This document shows positions 8,397 to 17,330 of a DNA stretch of 37,360 nucleotides, in pieces. Position 1 is the stretch's first letter. The number at the start of each line of letters is the position of its first letter. The stretch is from Labilithrix sp. (GTDB lineage: Bacteria > Myxococcota_A > Polyangia > Polyangiales > Polyangiaceae): NCBI GenBank assembly GCA_019637195.1, contig JAHBWA010000084.1, positions 1 to 37,360 of the forward strand. The letters are read 5' to 3'. Below the pieces are notes generated by a model that was given only the letters and a program-made list of their open reading frames with translations, did not search any database and had not been told where the DNA came from. The position numbers and the translations under genes were made by a program.

Positions 8397-8807
8397 GTGA
8401 AGACTGCCGCGCTGCTGTTCGGTCTCCTCGTGCTGGTGATCGGCGTCCTCGGGCTCCTCGTGCCGGACGCGTACCTCATCATCGCGCGCGGCGCGTCGAC
8501 GACGGTCGGGCTCTACGTCGTCGCGCTCCTTCGCGTCGCGGCGGGGCTCGTGCTCGTCAGCGCCGCGCGCGGCTCGCGCTCGCCGATCGGCCTCCGGATC
8601 CTCGGCGCGTTCAGCTTCCTCGCGGGGCTCGTGACGCCGCTCTTCGGGGCCAGCCGGGCGCGCTCGTTCGTCGACGCGTGGGCGGCGGAGGGGCCGGGCG
8701 CCATGCGGGCGTGGGCCCTCGTGCCGATCGTCTACGGCGTGTTCGTCGTCTGGGCGGTGACCGGGAGCCAGCGCGGCGCGATCCGCCACGCGCGGCCCGC
8801 CGTCTGA
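8397..8807 (+). CDS. Small four-helix membrane protein
   Basis: A 136-residue hydrophobic protein starting at GTG 8397. Four likely membrane helices are visible: about residues 3-22 (AALLFGLLVLVIGVLGLLVP), 34-54, 64-83 and 108-125, with short charged loops such as SAARGSRS and GASRARSF. No conserved enzymatic or transport motif is recognised. Proteins of this size and shape are common as uncharacterised membrane proteins in high-GC bacteria. It lies on the same strand as the larger membrane protein upstream and before the tandem repeat array and the A2M gene; whether it shares a transcript with either is unclear. Confidence 0.75.
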   Translation: MKTAALLFGLLVLVIGVLGLLVPDAYLIIARGASTTVGLYVVALLRVAAGLVLVSAARGSRSPIGLRILGAFSFLAGLVTPLFGASRARSFVDAWAAEGPGAMRAWALVPIVYGVFVVWAVTGSQRGAIRHARPAV

Positions 8808-8822
8808 GTCGCGCGGACGTCG

Positions 8823-8898
8823 CGGCTCGAGCAGGGACGTGCGGCTCGAGCAGGGACGTGCGGCTCGAGCAGGGACGTGCGGCTCGAGCAGGGACGTG
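8823..8898. repeat. Four perfect tandem copies of a 19-bp unit
   Basis: CGGCTCGAGCAGGGACGTG occurs four times head to tail (8823, 8842, 8861, 8880) without any mismatch or spacer. A partial copy precedes it (8813-8820) and a decayed one follows (8899-8906). Each unit contains the palindrome CTCGAG. The array begins 16 bp after the stop of the small membrane protein and lies 138 bp before the A2M start. Confidence 0.95.
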
Positions 8899-9036
8899 CG
8901 GCTCGGGCTGCGTCTCGCCGGACACGAGCGGTGTCGCGCCGGCCGCGGAGGCCGCGGCCGCTCCGCAGGAATCCCCGCTCGTTTCGGGGCGAATCGCGCG
9001 CGACGCCGGGCATGGTCCTTGGTACTGCCGCGTCCG

Positions 9037-12000
9037 ATGGACCGCCGTCTCCGCCCGACTCGCCGCTCCCTGTCGATGGTCGCCCTGGTGGGCGTCGCCG
9101 CGTGCCTACCCGGCGCGCGAGCGCCGAACGTCGCGCCCCAGCGGACGCTCGGCCTCGGCGCCGCGGAGGTCTCCGGACGCACATCGAGCGCGGCGTTCGG
9201 CGTCGTCTTCGCCGGGCCGAAGGGCGAGACCGTCGACCCGAGCGAGGTCTCCATCGTCTTCAACCGCCCGATGCGCCCCCTCGAGCTCGCGAGCGACGGT
9301 GAGGAGACGGCGCCGCCCGCTCGGATCGCGATCGCGGGCAGCCGCCAGGCTCCCGCAGGGAAGTGGCGCTGGCTCGGCACGAGCGCCCTCATGTTCGCGC
9401 CCGACGCGGCGTTGCCGCGCGCGACGTCGTACGTCGTGACCGTGCCCGGGTCGACGAGGGCGCTGGACGGCTCGACGCTCGGCGACGACTACACCTTCAC
9501 GTTCACGACGGCGCGCCCTCGCGTCGTCCATTTCTCGCCGGGCGACGGCGCCACGCACCTCGAGCCGAAGCAGGCGTTCGAGCTCCGCTTCAACCAGCCC
9601 GTCGATCCGAAGGAGGTCGAGCGCGTCACGACGGTGAGCGCGTCCGCCGGCAAGACGAAGATCGCGTTCACGGCGTCGCGGCCGAGGCCGGACGTCCCGA
9701 TGCTGGTCAAGCTCACGCCGAAGGCGCCGCTCCCGCTCGCCGCGCCGATCGTCATCGAGGTCGGCGCCGCGCTGCGGGGTGAGGAGGGGCCGCTCCCGAG
9801 CGGCGCCTCGCAAGAGGCGACCGTCGAGACCTACGGCCCGCTCACCGTGAGCGACGTGTCGTGCTGGCGGAGCGACGACAAGCTCTGCTCACCGCACGGC
9901 GGCGTGAGCGTCTCGCTCTCGAACCGCGTCGCGCTCGCCGATCTCAAGGCGCACGTCCGCGTCGAGCCGCCGGTACCCATCCGCTGGAGCACCGGACGGG
10001 ACGGCGCCGACAAGGTCCAGTGGATCTCGCTCCCGGTCGATCTCGGCCCGGCGCGGACGTTCCGCGTCGTCGTTACCCCTGGGCTCCGCGACGAGTACGG
10101 CCAGGTCCTCTCCCGCGAGCACGCCGTCACGCTGCGCACCGGCGACGAGTCGCCGGACGTCCGGATCGGTCTCGTGGGTGACGTCTTCGAGGCGGCGAAG
10201 GCGAAGGGGCAGGCGATCCCGATCTCGTCGCTCAACGTCGACGCGTTCCAGCTGGTCACCGGCACGACCGACGAGCGCGGCCTCATGACCATCCTCGCGC
10301 AGCGGGGCTACGCGGACGAGACGTACGCCCGCCTGCGGTCGCTCTCGGGCGCGAAGACCGAGGAGGTCCGGAGCGGCGCCGCGCGGAACGCCGTGGCGAC
10401 CAAGAACGTCAGCACGGACGCGCTGCTCGGCCCGAAGGGCAAGGGGCTCGCGTTCGTCGCGACGTCACGGCCGGGCGGGCGCCAGCGGCCGATCGTCGAC
10501 GTGCACCACGTCACCGTCACCGACCTCGCGATCAGCGCGCGGCTCTCGCGCTTCGGGAGCATCGTCCTCGTCACGCGCCTCTCCGACGGAAAGCCCGTCC
10601 CCGGCGCGACCGTGGCGGTCCGCGACGGGAGCGGCGACGAGACCCTCGCGGTGCCGACGGACAGCCGCGGGATCGCGCGGCTGCCGGCGGATCGCCTCCA
10701 GCCGGTGAGTCGGGACGGGGGAGTCGCCCAGGATCTCGTGATCTTCGCGCGCTCCGGCGACGACTGGACCTACCGCAAGGCGTCCGACCTCGTCTCGCGC
10801 GCGGAGGTGCCGTACCTCGACATGGCCGCGCGAATGCCGGTCTTCGGGATGCTGTTCACCGACCGCGGCATCTACAAGGCCGGCGAGACGATCCGCGTCA
10901 AGGGCGTCTTTCGCAAGAACGAGTCGAAGGGGATGATCACGCCGCGCGGTCGCGAGGTGACCGTCCGCGCGAGCGATCCCGAAGGCGCGACGATGTTCGA
11001 GCACAAGGCGAAGCTCGGCGCGTTCGGCGAGCTCTCCGTCGACGTGCCGATCCCGGCGACCTCGCGGCTCGGCCGCGTCCAGCTCGAGGCGATCGTCGAC
11101 GACGCGACCGAGAAGCACGGCTGGGAGCCGAACGCCGCCTCCGCGAGCGTCGAGATCGCCGCGTACCGTCCCGCGGAGTTCAAGGTGTCCGTCGAGCCGA
11201 GCCAGCCGGCGTTCGTCCGCGGCGACAAGGCGACCTTCGCGGTGCGCGGCGACTACCTCTTCGGCGCCCCGATGAGCGGCGGGAAGGTGCGCTACACGGC
11301 GACGCGCAGCCAGACGTCCTTCTCGCCGCCGCGGACCGACGGCTTCGAGGTCGACGACTCGGCGTACCGCTGGGCGCTCGCGGACGCGCCTCTGCGCGGC
11401 GGCCGCCTCGCGGGCGGCGACGCCGCGCTCGGCCCGAAGGGGACCTACGACGCGCCGCTCGCGCTGGCGCTCCCGAACCAGGAGGGCGCGGAGAGCGTGA
11501 CCTTCGAGGCGGAGATCGAGGACCTCTCGCGGCAGACCATCGCGAGCCACGCGACCGCGCTCGTCCACCCTGCCGAGTTCTACGTCGCGCTCGAGCGGCC
11601 GAAGGACATGTTCGTCGCGGCCGGCGCGCCGCTCCGCGCCGTCGTCGCCGCCGTCGAGCCGTCGGGCGCGCGTCGCGCGGGGGTCGCCGTCACCGTGGAC
11701 CTCGTCGCGCGGACGTGGGCGACCGCGACCGAGGCGACCGGCGAGGACGGGTATCACTACGAGTCGCGCGCCGTCGACAAGGTCGTCGGCACATGCGCCG
11801 CGAAGACGACGGCCGACCTAGCCGGCTGCGAGCTCAAGCCGGCGGCGGCCGGCTATTACATCGTCCGCGCGCGCGCCGCCGACAGGCGCGGCAACGCCGT
11901 CGCGTCGAGCTACAGCGTGTACGCGAGCGGCGACGGCGCGAAGGTCGCCTGGCCGGTCACCGACGGCACGCGCCTCGAGCTCGTGACCGACAAGTCGTCG

Positions 12001-14844
12001 TACGAGGTCGGCGACGTCGCCAAGGTCCTCGTCAAGAGCCCGTTCAAGGAGGCCGAGGCGCTCGTCACCGTCGAGCGTCAAGGGATCCACGAGGAGCGGC
12101 GCGTCCCCGTCCGCGGATCGATGCCGACGTTCGAGGTCCCGGTGACCGCGGAGATGTGGCCGAACGTCTTCGTCGCGGTCGAGCTCATCAAGGGCCGCAC
12201 GACGGACGCGAAGGCGCCCGCGGCGAAGGGCGCCGACGTCGGAGCCCCGAGCTATCGGATCGGGTGGGCGGAGATCAACGTGAACCCGGAGGCGCGGCGC
12301 CTCCAGGTCGGCGTCGTGCCGTCGAAGAAGGAGCTCCGCCCCGGCGACACCGTCGACGTCGACCTCGTCGTGACCGACCGCGCGGGGAAGGGGGCCAAGG
12401 CCGACGTCGCGTTCTACGCGGTCGACGAGGGTGTCCTCATGCTCACCGGCTATCGTACGCCCGATCCGCTCCCGGTCTTCTCGTCGCGGAGGCCGCTCAG
12501 CGTGGCGCCGGTGGAGTCGCGCGACAACCTCGCGCGCATCCTCCGTCTGTCGCGGGGGCCCGGCGAGGACAAGGGCGACGAGGGCGGCGGCGGCGGTGAG
12601 GGCGGGCTCACCACGCGGCAGGACTTCCGCACGACGGCGTTCTTCCAGCCTTCGGTCGTCACGGGGCCGGACGGCAAGGCCCACGTGCGCTTCAAGCTGC
12701 CCGACTCGCTCACGACCTACCGGCTGATGGCGGTGGCGACCTCGGACACCGATCGCTTCGGCTTCGGACAGGAGTCGATCGTCACGAGCCGGCCGCTCAT
12801 GGCGCGCCCGGCGCTGCCGCGGTTCCTCCGCGCCGGCGACGCCATGAACGCCGGCGTCATCCTGTCGTCGAAGGGGCTGCCCGCGCAGTCGGTCGTCGTG
12901 ACGCTCGACGCCAAGGGCGTCGTGGTCACCGGGGAGGCCTCGAAGCGGATCGAGCTCCCCGCGAACGGATCGGTCGAGGTCAGGTGGGCCATCGGCTCCC
13001 CCGCGGTGGGTAAGGCCGAGCTCGCGTTTCACGCGCGCGCCGGCGCCGAGCGCGACGACGTCACGGTGAAGCGCGACGTCGCCGCGCCGCTCAGCCTCGA
13101 GGCGGTGGCGCTCTACGGGGACACCGAGAAGGCCGTCGCCGAGCAGCTCGGTGATCTGAAGGGCATGCGCACGGACACGGGCGGCCTCGATCTGCGCGTC
13201 GCGTCGACCGCGCTGGTCGGCCTCGACAGCGGCGTCGACGCGCTCCTCGAGTATCCGTACGGCTGCGCGGAGCAGCTCACGAGCAAGATGGTCCCGCTCG
13301 TCGCGCTCGCCGACCTCGCGCGTGACTACGGCGTCACGCTCCCGGCGAACACGAACGCGCTCGTCGACGACGCGATCGTGAAGATCCTCAAGGCGCAGCG
13401 GTCCGACGGATCGTTCGGCTACTGGTCCGACTCTCCACGAGGCGACACGTGGCTCACCGCGTACGCGCTCTGGGGCCTCGCGCTCGCCGAGCAGCGCGGA
13501 AGGCCGGTGCCCGGCGCCGCGACGGAGGGCGCGACCCGGTGGCTGCGCGAGCGGCTCGCCGCCTGCAGCCTCTCGGATCCGGCCGAGGCGCCGAAGCGCG
13601 GCCGCGCCGCGGCCGAGCGGTGGGAGTGTGGCGACGACGACGTCATGCTCTCGTCGCAGGCGTTCGTCCTCGACGTCCTCGCGATGACCGGGAACGCCGA
13701 CGCGGGCTACGCGTCGCGCCTGTTCGCGCGCCGGGAGAAGATGCCGCTCTTCGCGCGGGCGCTGCTCGCGCACGCGATGAGCGTCACCAAGATGCGCCCG
13801 GAGGACGCGAAGGAGCTCGTGCGCGACGCCGAGGCGCACCTCCGGGTGACGCCGGCGGGCGCGACCATCGCGGAGAACCTCGGCGATCGCTACGCGCCGT
13901 TGCTCGACTCGGAGAACCGGACGACCGCGATCGTCCTCCGCTCGCTGGTCACCGTCGATCCGAAGCACCCGCTCGCCGCGCGGCTGGCGAAGGGCCTGCT
14001 CGCGGCGCGCCGCGGCGGCGCCTGGCGATCGACGCAGGAGAACGCCTGGGCGCTGTTGGCGCTCGACGACTACCGGAGGGCGCAGGAGAAGGACGAGCCG
14101 GACTTCGACGCGAGCGTCTTCTTCGGCGACCAGGAGGTCATGAAGGCGGCGTTCCGCGGGCGGAGCGTGAAGGCGCGCTCGGAGAGCTTCAGCGCCGACG
14201 CGATCTTCGGCCGGAGCGGGCAGAACCTCGCGTTCCAGGTGAACGGGCGCGGCAGGCTCTTCTACGAGGCGCGCCTGCGCTACGCGCGCACGGAGCTGCC
14301 GAAGGCGCCGATGGACCGCGGGTTTTACGTGAAGAAGCTCGTGCGGTCGCTCGCGCCGGCGGAGCTGTCGGAGGCGATGCGCACCATCCCGACGACGTCG
14401 GCGGCGGGCGCGACGGCGAGCGATCTCGTCCTCGTCGATCTCCTGGTCGTGACGCCGGAGCCGCGCGAGCAGGTCGTGATCGACGATCCGCTGCCTGCCG
14501 GGCTCGAGGCCGTCCAGGCGAAGCTCGCGACGACGGCCCGCGATCTGACCGTGACGGAGCCCGGAGAGGAGGGCGACGAGGGGGACGCCGACGACGCCCG
14601 CGACGTCGACGCGCGCGCCTCCGGACAGACGTTCCAGCGCTCCTGGTACCACCGCGAGATCCACGACGATCGCGTGCTCACGTTCGTCGACCACATGGCG
14701 GCGGGGATGTACCACTACCGCTACCTCGCGCGGGCGACGACGCCGGGCCGCTTCGTCGTCCCGCCGACCCGCGCCGAGTGCATGTACGAACCGGAGACGT
14801 TCGGCCGCACCGCCGCGACGATCTTCGAGGTGAAGGAGAAATGA
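9037..14844 (+). CDS. Bacterial alpha-2-macroglobulin lipoprotein (YfhM-type)
   Basis: A 1935-residue periplasmic protease-trapping protein. ATG 9037 is chosen because it gives a signal peptide ending in lipobox VAAC (Cys23); further upstream the frame runs through the tandem repeats and looks non-coding. N-terminal Ig-like/MG domains are visible (VSIVFNRPMRPLELA; PRVVHFSPGDGATHLEP), then the MG2-type signature FTDRGIYKAGETIRVKG (from about 607), the FYAVDEGVLMLTGY segment and the A2M-domain stretch HVRFKLPDSLTTYRLMAVA. The thioester motif YGCAEQ is intact (Cys1410, Gln1413), so the protein should covalently trap attacking proteases. It is longer than the E. coli relative (about 1650). The pbpC gene overlaps its stop by ATGA, the classical A2M-PBP1C arrangement. 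Identification is secure. Confidence 0.95.
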   Translation: MDRRLRPTRRSLSMVALVGVAACLPGARAPNVAPQRTLGLGAAEVSGRTSSAAFGVVFAGPKGETVDPSEVSIVFNRPMRPLELASDGEETAPPARIAIAGSRQAPAGKWRWLGTSALMFAPDAALPRATSYVVTVPGSTRALDGSTLGDDYTFTFTTARPRVVHFSPGDGATHLEPKQAFELRFNQPVDPKEVERVTTVSASAGKTKIAFTASRPRPDVPMLVKLTPKAPLPLAAPIVIEVGAALRGEEGPLPSGASQEATVETYGPLTVSDVSCWRSDDKLCSPHGGVSVSLSNRVALADLKAHVRVEPPVPIRWSTGRDGADKVQWISLPVDLGPARTFRVVVTPGLRDEYGQVLSREHAVTLRTGDESPDVRIGLVGDVFEAAKAKGQAIPISSLNVDAFQLVTGTTDERGLMTILAQRGYADETYARLRSLSGAKTEEVRSGAARNAVATKNVSTDALLGPKGKGLAFVATSRPGGRQRPIVDVHHVTVTDLAISARLSRFGSIVLVTRLSDGKPVPGATVAVRDGSGDETLAVPTDSRGIARLPADRLQPVSRDGGVAQDLVIFARSGDDWTYRKASDLVSRAEVPYLDMAARMPVFGMLFTDRGIYKAGETIRVKGVFRKNESKGMITPRGREVTVRASDPEGATMFEHKAKLGAFGELSVDVPIPATSRLGRVQLEAIVDDATEKHGWEPNAASASVEIAAYRPAEFKVSVEPSQPAFVRGDKATFAVRGDYLFGAPMSGGKVRYTATRSQTSFSPPRTDGFEVDDSAYRWALADAPLRGGRLAGGDAALGPKGTYDAPLALALPNQEGAESVTFEAEIEDLSRQTIASHATALVHPAEFYVALERPKDMFVAAGAPLRAVVAAVEPSGARRAGVAVTVDLVARTWATATEATGEDGYHYESRAVDKVVGTCAAKTTADLAGCELKPAAAGYYIVRARAADRRGNAVASSYSVYASGDGAKVAWPVTDGTRLELVTDKSSYEVGDVAKVLVKSPFKEAEALVTVERQGIHEERRVPVRGSMPTFEVPVTAEMWPNVFVAVELIKGRTTDAKAPAAKGADVGAPSYRIGWAEINVNPEARRLQVGVVPSKKELRPGDTVDVDLVVTDRAGKGAKADVAFYAVDEGVLMLTGYRTPDPLPVFSSRRPLSVAPVESRDNLARILRLSRGPGEDKGDEGGGGGEGGLTTRQDFRTTAFFQPSVVTGPDGKAHVRFKLPDSLTTYRLMAVATSDTDRFGFGQESIVTSRPLMARPALPRFLRAGDAMNAGVILSSKGLPAQSVVVTLDAKGVVVTGEASKRIELPANGSVEVRWAIGSPAVGKAELAFHARAGAERDDVTVKRDVAAPLSLEAVALYGDTEKAVAEQLGDLKGMRTDTGGLDLRVASTALVGLDSGVDALLEYPYGCAEQLTSKMVPLVALADLARDYGVTLPANTNALVDDAIVKILKAQRSDGSFGYWSDSPRGDTWLTAYALWGLALAEQRGRPVPGAATEGATRWLRERLAACSLSDPAEAPKRGRAAAERWECGDDDVMLSSQAFVLDVLAMTGNADAGYASRLFARREKMPLFARALLAHAMSVTKMRPEDAKELVRDAEAHLRVTPAGATIAENLGDRYAPLLDSENRTTAIVLRSLVTVDPKHPLAARLAKGLLAARRGGAWRSTQENAWALLALDDYRRAQEKDEPDFDASVFFGDQEVMKAAFRGRSVKARSESFSADAIFGRSGQNLAFQVNGRGRLFYEARLRYARTELPKAPMDRGFYVKKLVRSLAPAELSEAMRTIPTTSAAGATASDLVLVDLLVVTPEPREQVVIDDPLPAGLEAVQAKLATTARDLTVTEPGEEGDEGDADDARDVDARASGQTFQRSWYHREIHDDRVLTFVDHMAAGMYHYRYLARATTPGRFVVPPTRAECMYEPETFGRTAATIFEVKEK

Positions 14845-17255
14845 GCCGCGCGCCGGACACGCGCTTCGTCCGCGGGTGCCGCGCGCTCGGCGGGGCGATG
14901 CTCGCCGCGCTCGCGTGGCTGCTCGTCGGCGCCGCGTTCACGCCGCTGCCGCCCGCGCTGTCGGCGGGCGGCAGCTACGGGGCCTCGGTCCGGTTCCTCG
15001 ATCGCGAGGGGGAGCTCTTGCGCGAGGTGCGCGCCGACGACTCCGCGCGCGCCGTCTGGGTGCCGCTCGACGAGGTCGGCGACGGCGTCGTCCGCGCGGT
15101 GCTCGCCGCCGAGGACCGGCGCTTCGACGAGCACGTCGGCGTCGATCCGGCGGCCGCGGCGCGCGCCGTCGCGACGTCGATCCGCGCGCGCCGGATCGTC
15201 TCGGGCGCGTCGACGATCACGATGCAGCTCGCGCGCCTCGTCGAGCCGCACCCGCGGACCGTGCGCGGCAAGCTCGGCGAGATGGCGATGGCGGTGCGGA
15301 TCGAGGCGTCGCTCTCGAAGGCGCGGATCCTCGAGGAGTACCTGAACCGCGCGCCGTTCGGGGCGGGCGTGCGCGGCATCGGGGCGGCGAGCCGCTACTT
15401 CTTCGACAAGCCGCCGCGCGAGCTCTCGACGGCCGAGGCCGCGACGCTCGCCGGGATCCCGCGCGGCCCGAGCTTCTACTCGCTAGTCCGGCGCCCCGAT
15501 CGGGTGCTCGCGCGGCGCGACCGCGTGCTCGATCGCATGCTGGCGGCCGGAACGATCGGCCCCGAAGAGCACGCGCGCGCGAAGGCGGAGCCGCTGACGC
15601 TCCAGATCGGCAAGGGCGGCTTCGGCGCGCCGCACCTCGTCGACGCGCTGCTCGCAGGCTCGCTCGATCCGTCGGTGCCGGCGCTGCGCGGGAGGACGTC
15701 GCGCGTGGAGACGACGATCGACCGCGGGCTCCAGCGCGAGGTCGAGCGCGCCGCCGGGGACGTCCTCCGGCCGCTGGCGGAGCGACACGTCACGGCGGCG
15801 AGCGTGCTCGTCGTCGACAACGCCACCGGCGACGTGCTCGCCTACGTCGGCTCACCCCGCTGGGAGGACGACGCGCACGGCGGGAAGAACGACGGCGTCC
15901 GCGCCCGCCGCCAGCCAGGCTCCACGCTGAAGCCCTTCGTCTACGGGCTCGCGATGGAGGACCTCGGCTGGACCCCCGCGACCGTGCTGCCCGACGTCGA
16001 GCTGCACCTCGCGACGGCCGGCGGGACGTACTCGCCGCGCAACTACGACGAGCGCTTCCACGGCCCGGTGCGTCTCCGCGAGGCGCTGGCGAGCTCGTAC
16101 AACGTGCCGGCGGTCTTCGCGGCGACCGAGGTGGGGGTGGCGCGCGTGCTCGACCGCCTGCGCGACGTGGGGCTCGGCACGCTCCGCGAGGCGCCCGAGT
16201 TCTACGGGCCGGCGCTCGCTCTCGGGGACGGGGAGGTGCGCCTCTACGATCTCGTCGGCGCCTACGCGGCGATCGCGCGCGGTGGCGTCCACCGTCCGCT
16301 CCGCGCGGTGCGCGCCGCCGAGGACGTCGACCTCCCGGCGGCGCCACCGGAGCGCCGGGTGATGCCCGAGGCCGAGGCGGCGATGCTCGCGGACGTCCTC
16401 CGCGACCGGACCGCGCGCGTGGCGGCGTTCGGCGAGCACAGCGCGCTCGACCTGCCCTTCGCGGTCGCCGCGAAGACGGGGACGTCGAAGGGGTACCGCG
16501 ACAACTGGACCGTCGGGTTCACGCGCGAGCTCACCGTCGGCGTGTGGGTGGGCAATTTCGACGGCAGCCCCATGACGAAGGTGAGCGGGATCACCGGCGC
16601 GGCGCCGCTCTTCGCCGCGGCGATCTCGGCGGCGACCCGACGCGCGCCTGCGGCCGACGGGCCGGCGCGCGCCCCCGCCGGTGTCGCGAGGACGCGCGTC
16701 TGCGCGCTCTCGGGCGGCGCGCCCTCCCCGGGGTGCAAGCACGTCGTCGAGGAGCTCGTCCCGCGCGGGCACCGCCTCGCTCCGTGCGCGATGCACGAGG
16801 TGGTGAAGGTCGACGTCCGCAACGGGCTCCGGGCGACGCCTGCGTGCCCGGCGCGCGTCGTCGCCGAGCGGACGTTCGAGCGCTTCGATGGCCCGTTCGC
16901 GTCGTGGGCGCACGCGACCGGGCGCGCCGGCGCGCCGAACGAGTCGTCGCCACTCTGCGGGCCGAGCGCCGCGCGCGAGATCGTCAGCGGATCGCGCAGC
17001 GACGTCGCGATCCGTTACCCGCGCGACGGCGCGCGGTTCCTCGTCGATCCGGACCGACCGCGCGCGGCGCAGGCCATCCCGCTCAAGGTGGACGCGCCCG
17101 CGGCGGCGGACGTCGCGCTCTTCGTCGACGGGCGCCTCGCCGGACGGAGCGCCGCGGGCGCTCCGGTCTACTGGCCGCTCGAGCGCGGCGCGCACGCGAT
17201 CGTCGCCGAGGCCGGCGGTCACCGGAGCGATCCGGTCGGGATCGTCGTCGAGTGA
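14841..17255 (+). CDS. pbpC: Penicillin-binding protein 1C
   Basis: An 804-residue bifunctional class A PBP anchored by one N-terminal helix (about 17-34). The GT51 glycosyltransferase domain shows catalytic EDRRFDEH (Glu91), GASTITMQLARL (122-133) and the EEYLNRAPFGAGVRGIGAASRYFF stretch in parts. The transpeptidase domain has S-x-x-K as STLK (361-364), SYN (419-421) and KTGTS (545-549), all intact. The C-terminal portion from about 615 (CALSGGAPSPGCKH, and a final Ig-like unit IPLKVDAPAAADVALFVDG) matches the PBP1C-specific C-terminal domain. It polymerises and cross-links peptidoglycan in the periplasm. The ATG overlaps the A2M stop (ATGA, 14841-14844), so production is coupled. In E. coli and other proteobacteria PBP1C and A2M are paired, supposedly to repair breaches after attack. 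Confidence 0.96.
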   Translation: MSRAPDTRFVRGCRALGGAMLAALAWLLVGAAFTPLPPALSAGGSYGASVRFLDREGELLREVRADDSARAVWVPLDEVGDGVVRAVLAAEDRRFDEHVGVDPAAAARAVATSIRARRIVSGASTITMQLARLVEPHPRTVRGKLGEMAMAVRIEASLSKARILEEYLNRAPFGAGVRGIGAASRYFFDKPPRELSTAEAATLAGIPRGPSFYSLVRRPDRVLARRDRVLDRMLAAGTIGPEEHARAKAEPLTLQIGKGGFGAPHLVDALLAGSLDPSVPALRGRTSRVETTIDRGLQREVERAAGDVLRPLAERHVTAASVLVVDNATGDVLAYVGSPRWEDDAHGGKNDGVRARRQPGSTLKPFVYGLAMEDLGWTPATVLPDVELHLATAGGTYSPRNYDERFHGPVRLREALASSYNVPAVFAATEVGVARVLDRLRDVGLGTLREAPEFYGPALALGDGEVRLYDLVGAYAAIARGGVHRPLRAVRAAEDVDLPAAPPERRVMPEAEAAMLADVLRDRTARVAAFGEHSALDLPFAVAAKTGTSKGYRDNWTVGFTRELTVGVWVGNFDGSPMTKVSGITGAAPLFAAAISAATRRAPAADGPARAPAGVARTRVCALSGGAPSPGCKHVVEELVPRGHRLAPCAMHEVVKVDVRNGLRATPACPARVVAERTFERFDGPFASWAHATGRAGAPNESSPLCGPSAAREIVSGSRSDVAIRYPRDGARFLVDPDRPRAAQAIPLKVDAPAAADVALFVDGRLAGRSAAGAPVYWPLERGAHAIVAEAGGHRSDPVGIVVE

Positions 17256-17275
17256 GCGCCGCGCGTTCGCGGCGC
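17256..17275 (+). terminator. Hairpin directly after pbpC
   Basis: A perfect 8-bp stem GCGCCGCG / CGCGGCGC with loop CGTT begins with the base after the pbpC TGA. There is no T-run. Its position at the end of a two-gene operon facing a convergent gene supports a terminator or transcript-end role. Confidence 0.5.
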
Positions 17276-17330
17276 GCGTCGAGGACGGAGCGCTTCAGCT
17301 CGGCGCGCGTCGAGGACGGAGCGCTTCAGC
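17270..17330. repeat. 31-bp tandem duplication spanning a stop codon
   Basis: The 31-bp unit at 17270-17300 is repeated at 17301-17330, identical except that the second copy lacks the last base. The second copy contains the TGA (17326-17328, read on the minus strand) of the polysaccharide deacetylase, so the duplication extended the region beyond the gene's 3' end. Each unit holds the small inverted repeat AGCGC-TTC-like GCGCT/AGCGC. Confidence 0.9.

Noticed and set aside
6020..8482. 820-codon minus-strand open frame opposite the His-rich membrane protein
   Set aside because: The plus-strand frame has clear membrane helices and sensible composition; the antisense product is Arg/Glu/Asp-rich low complexity.
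8823..8898. Possible CRISPR array
   Set aside because: The 19-bp copies are directly adjacent with no spacers and no cas genes are near.
8839..9036. Upstream extension of the A2M gene through the 19-bp repeats
   Set aside because: It would place about 66 Arg/Gly-rich residues before a clear lipoprotein signal peptide; ATG 9037 is the sensible start.
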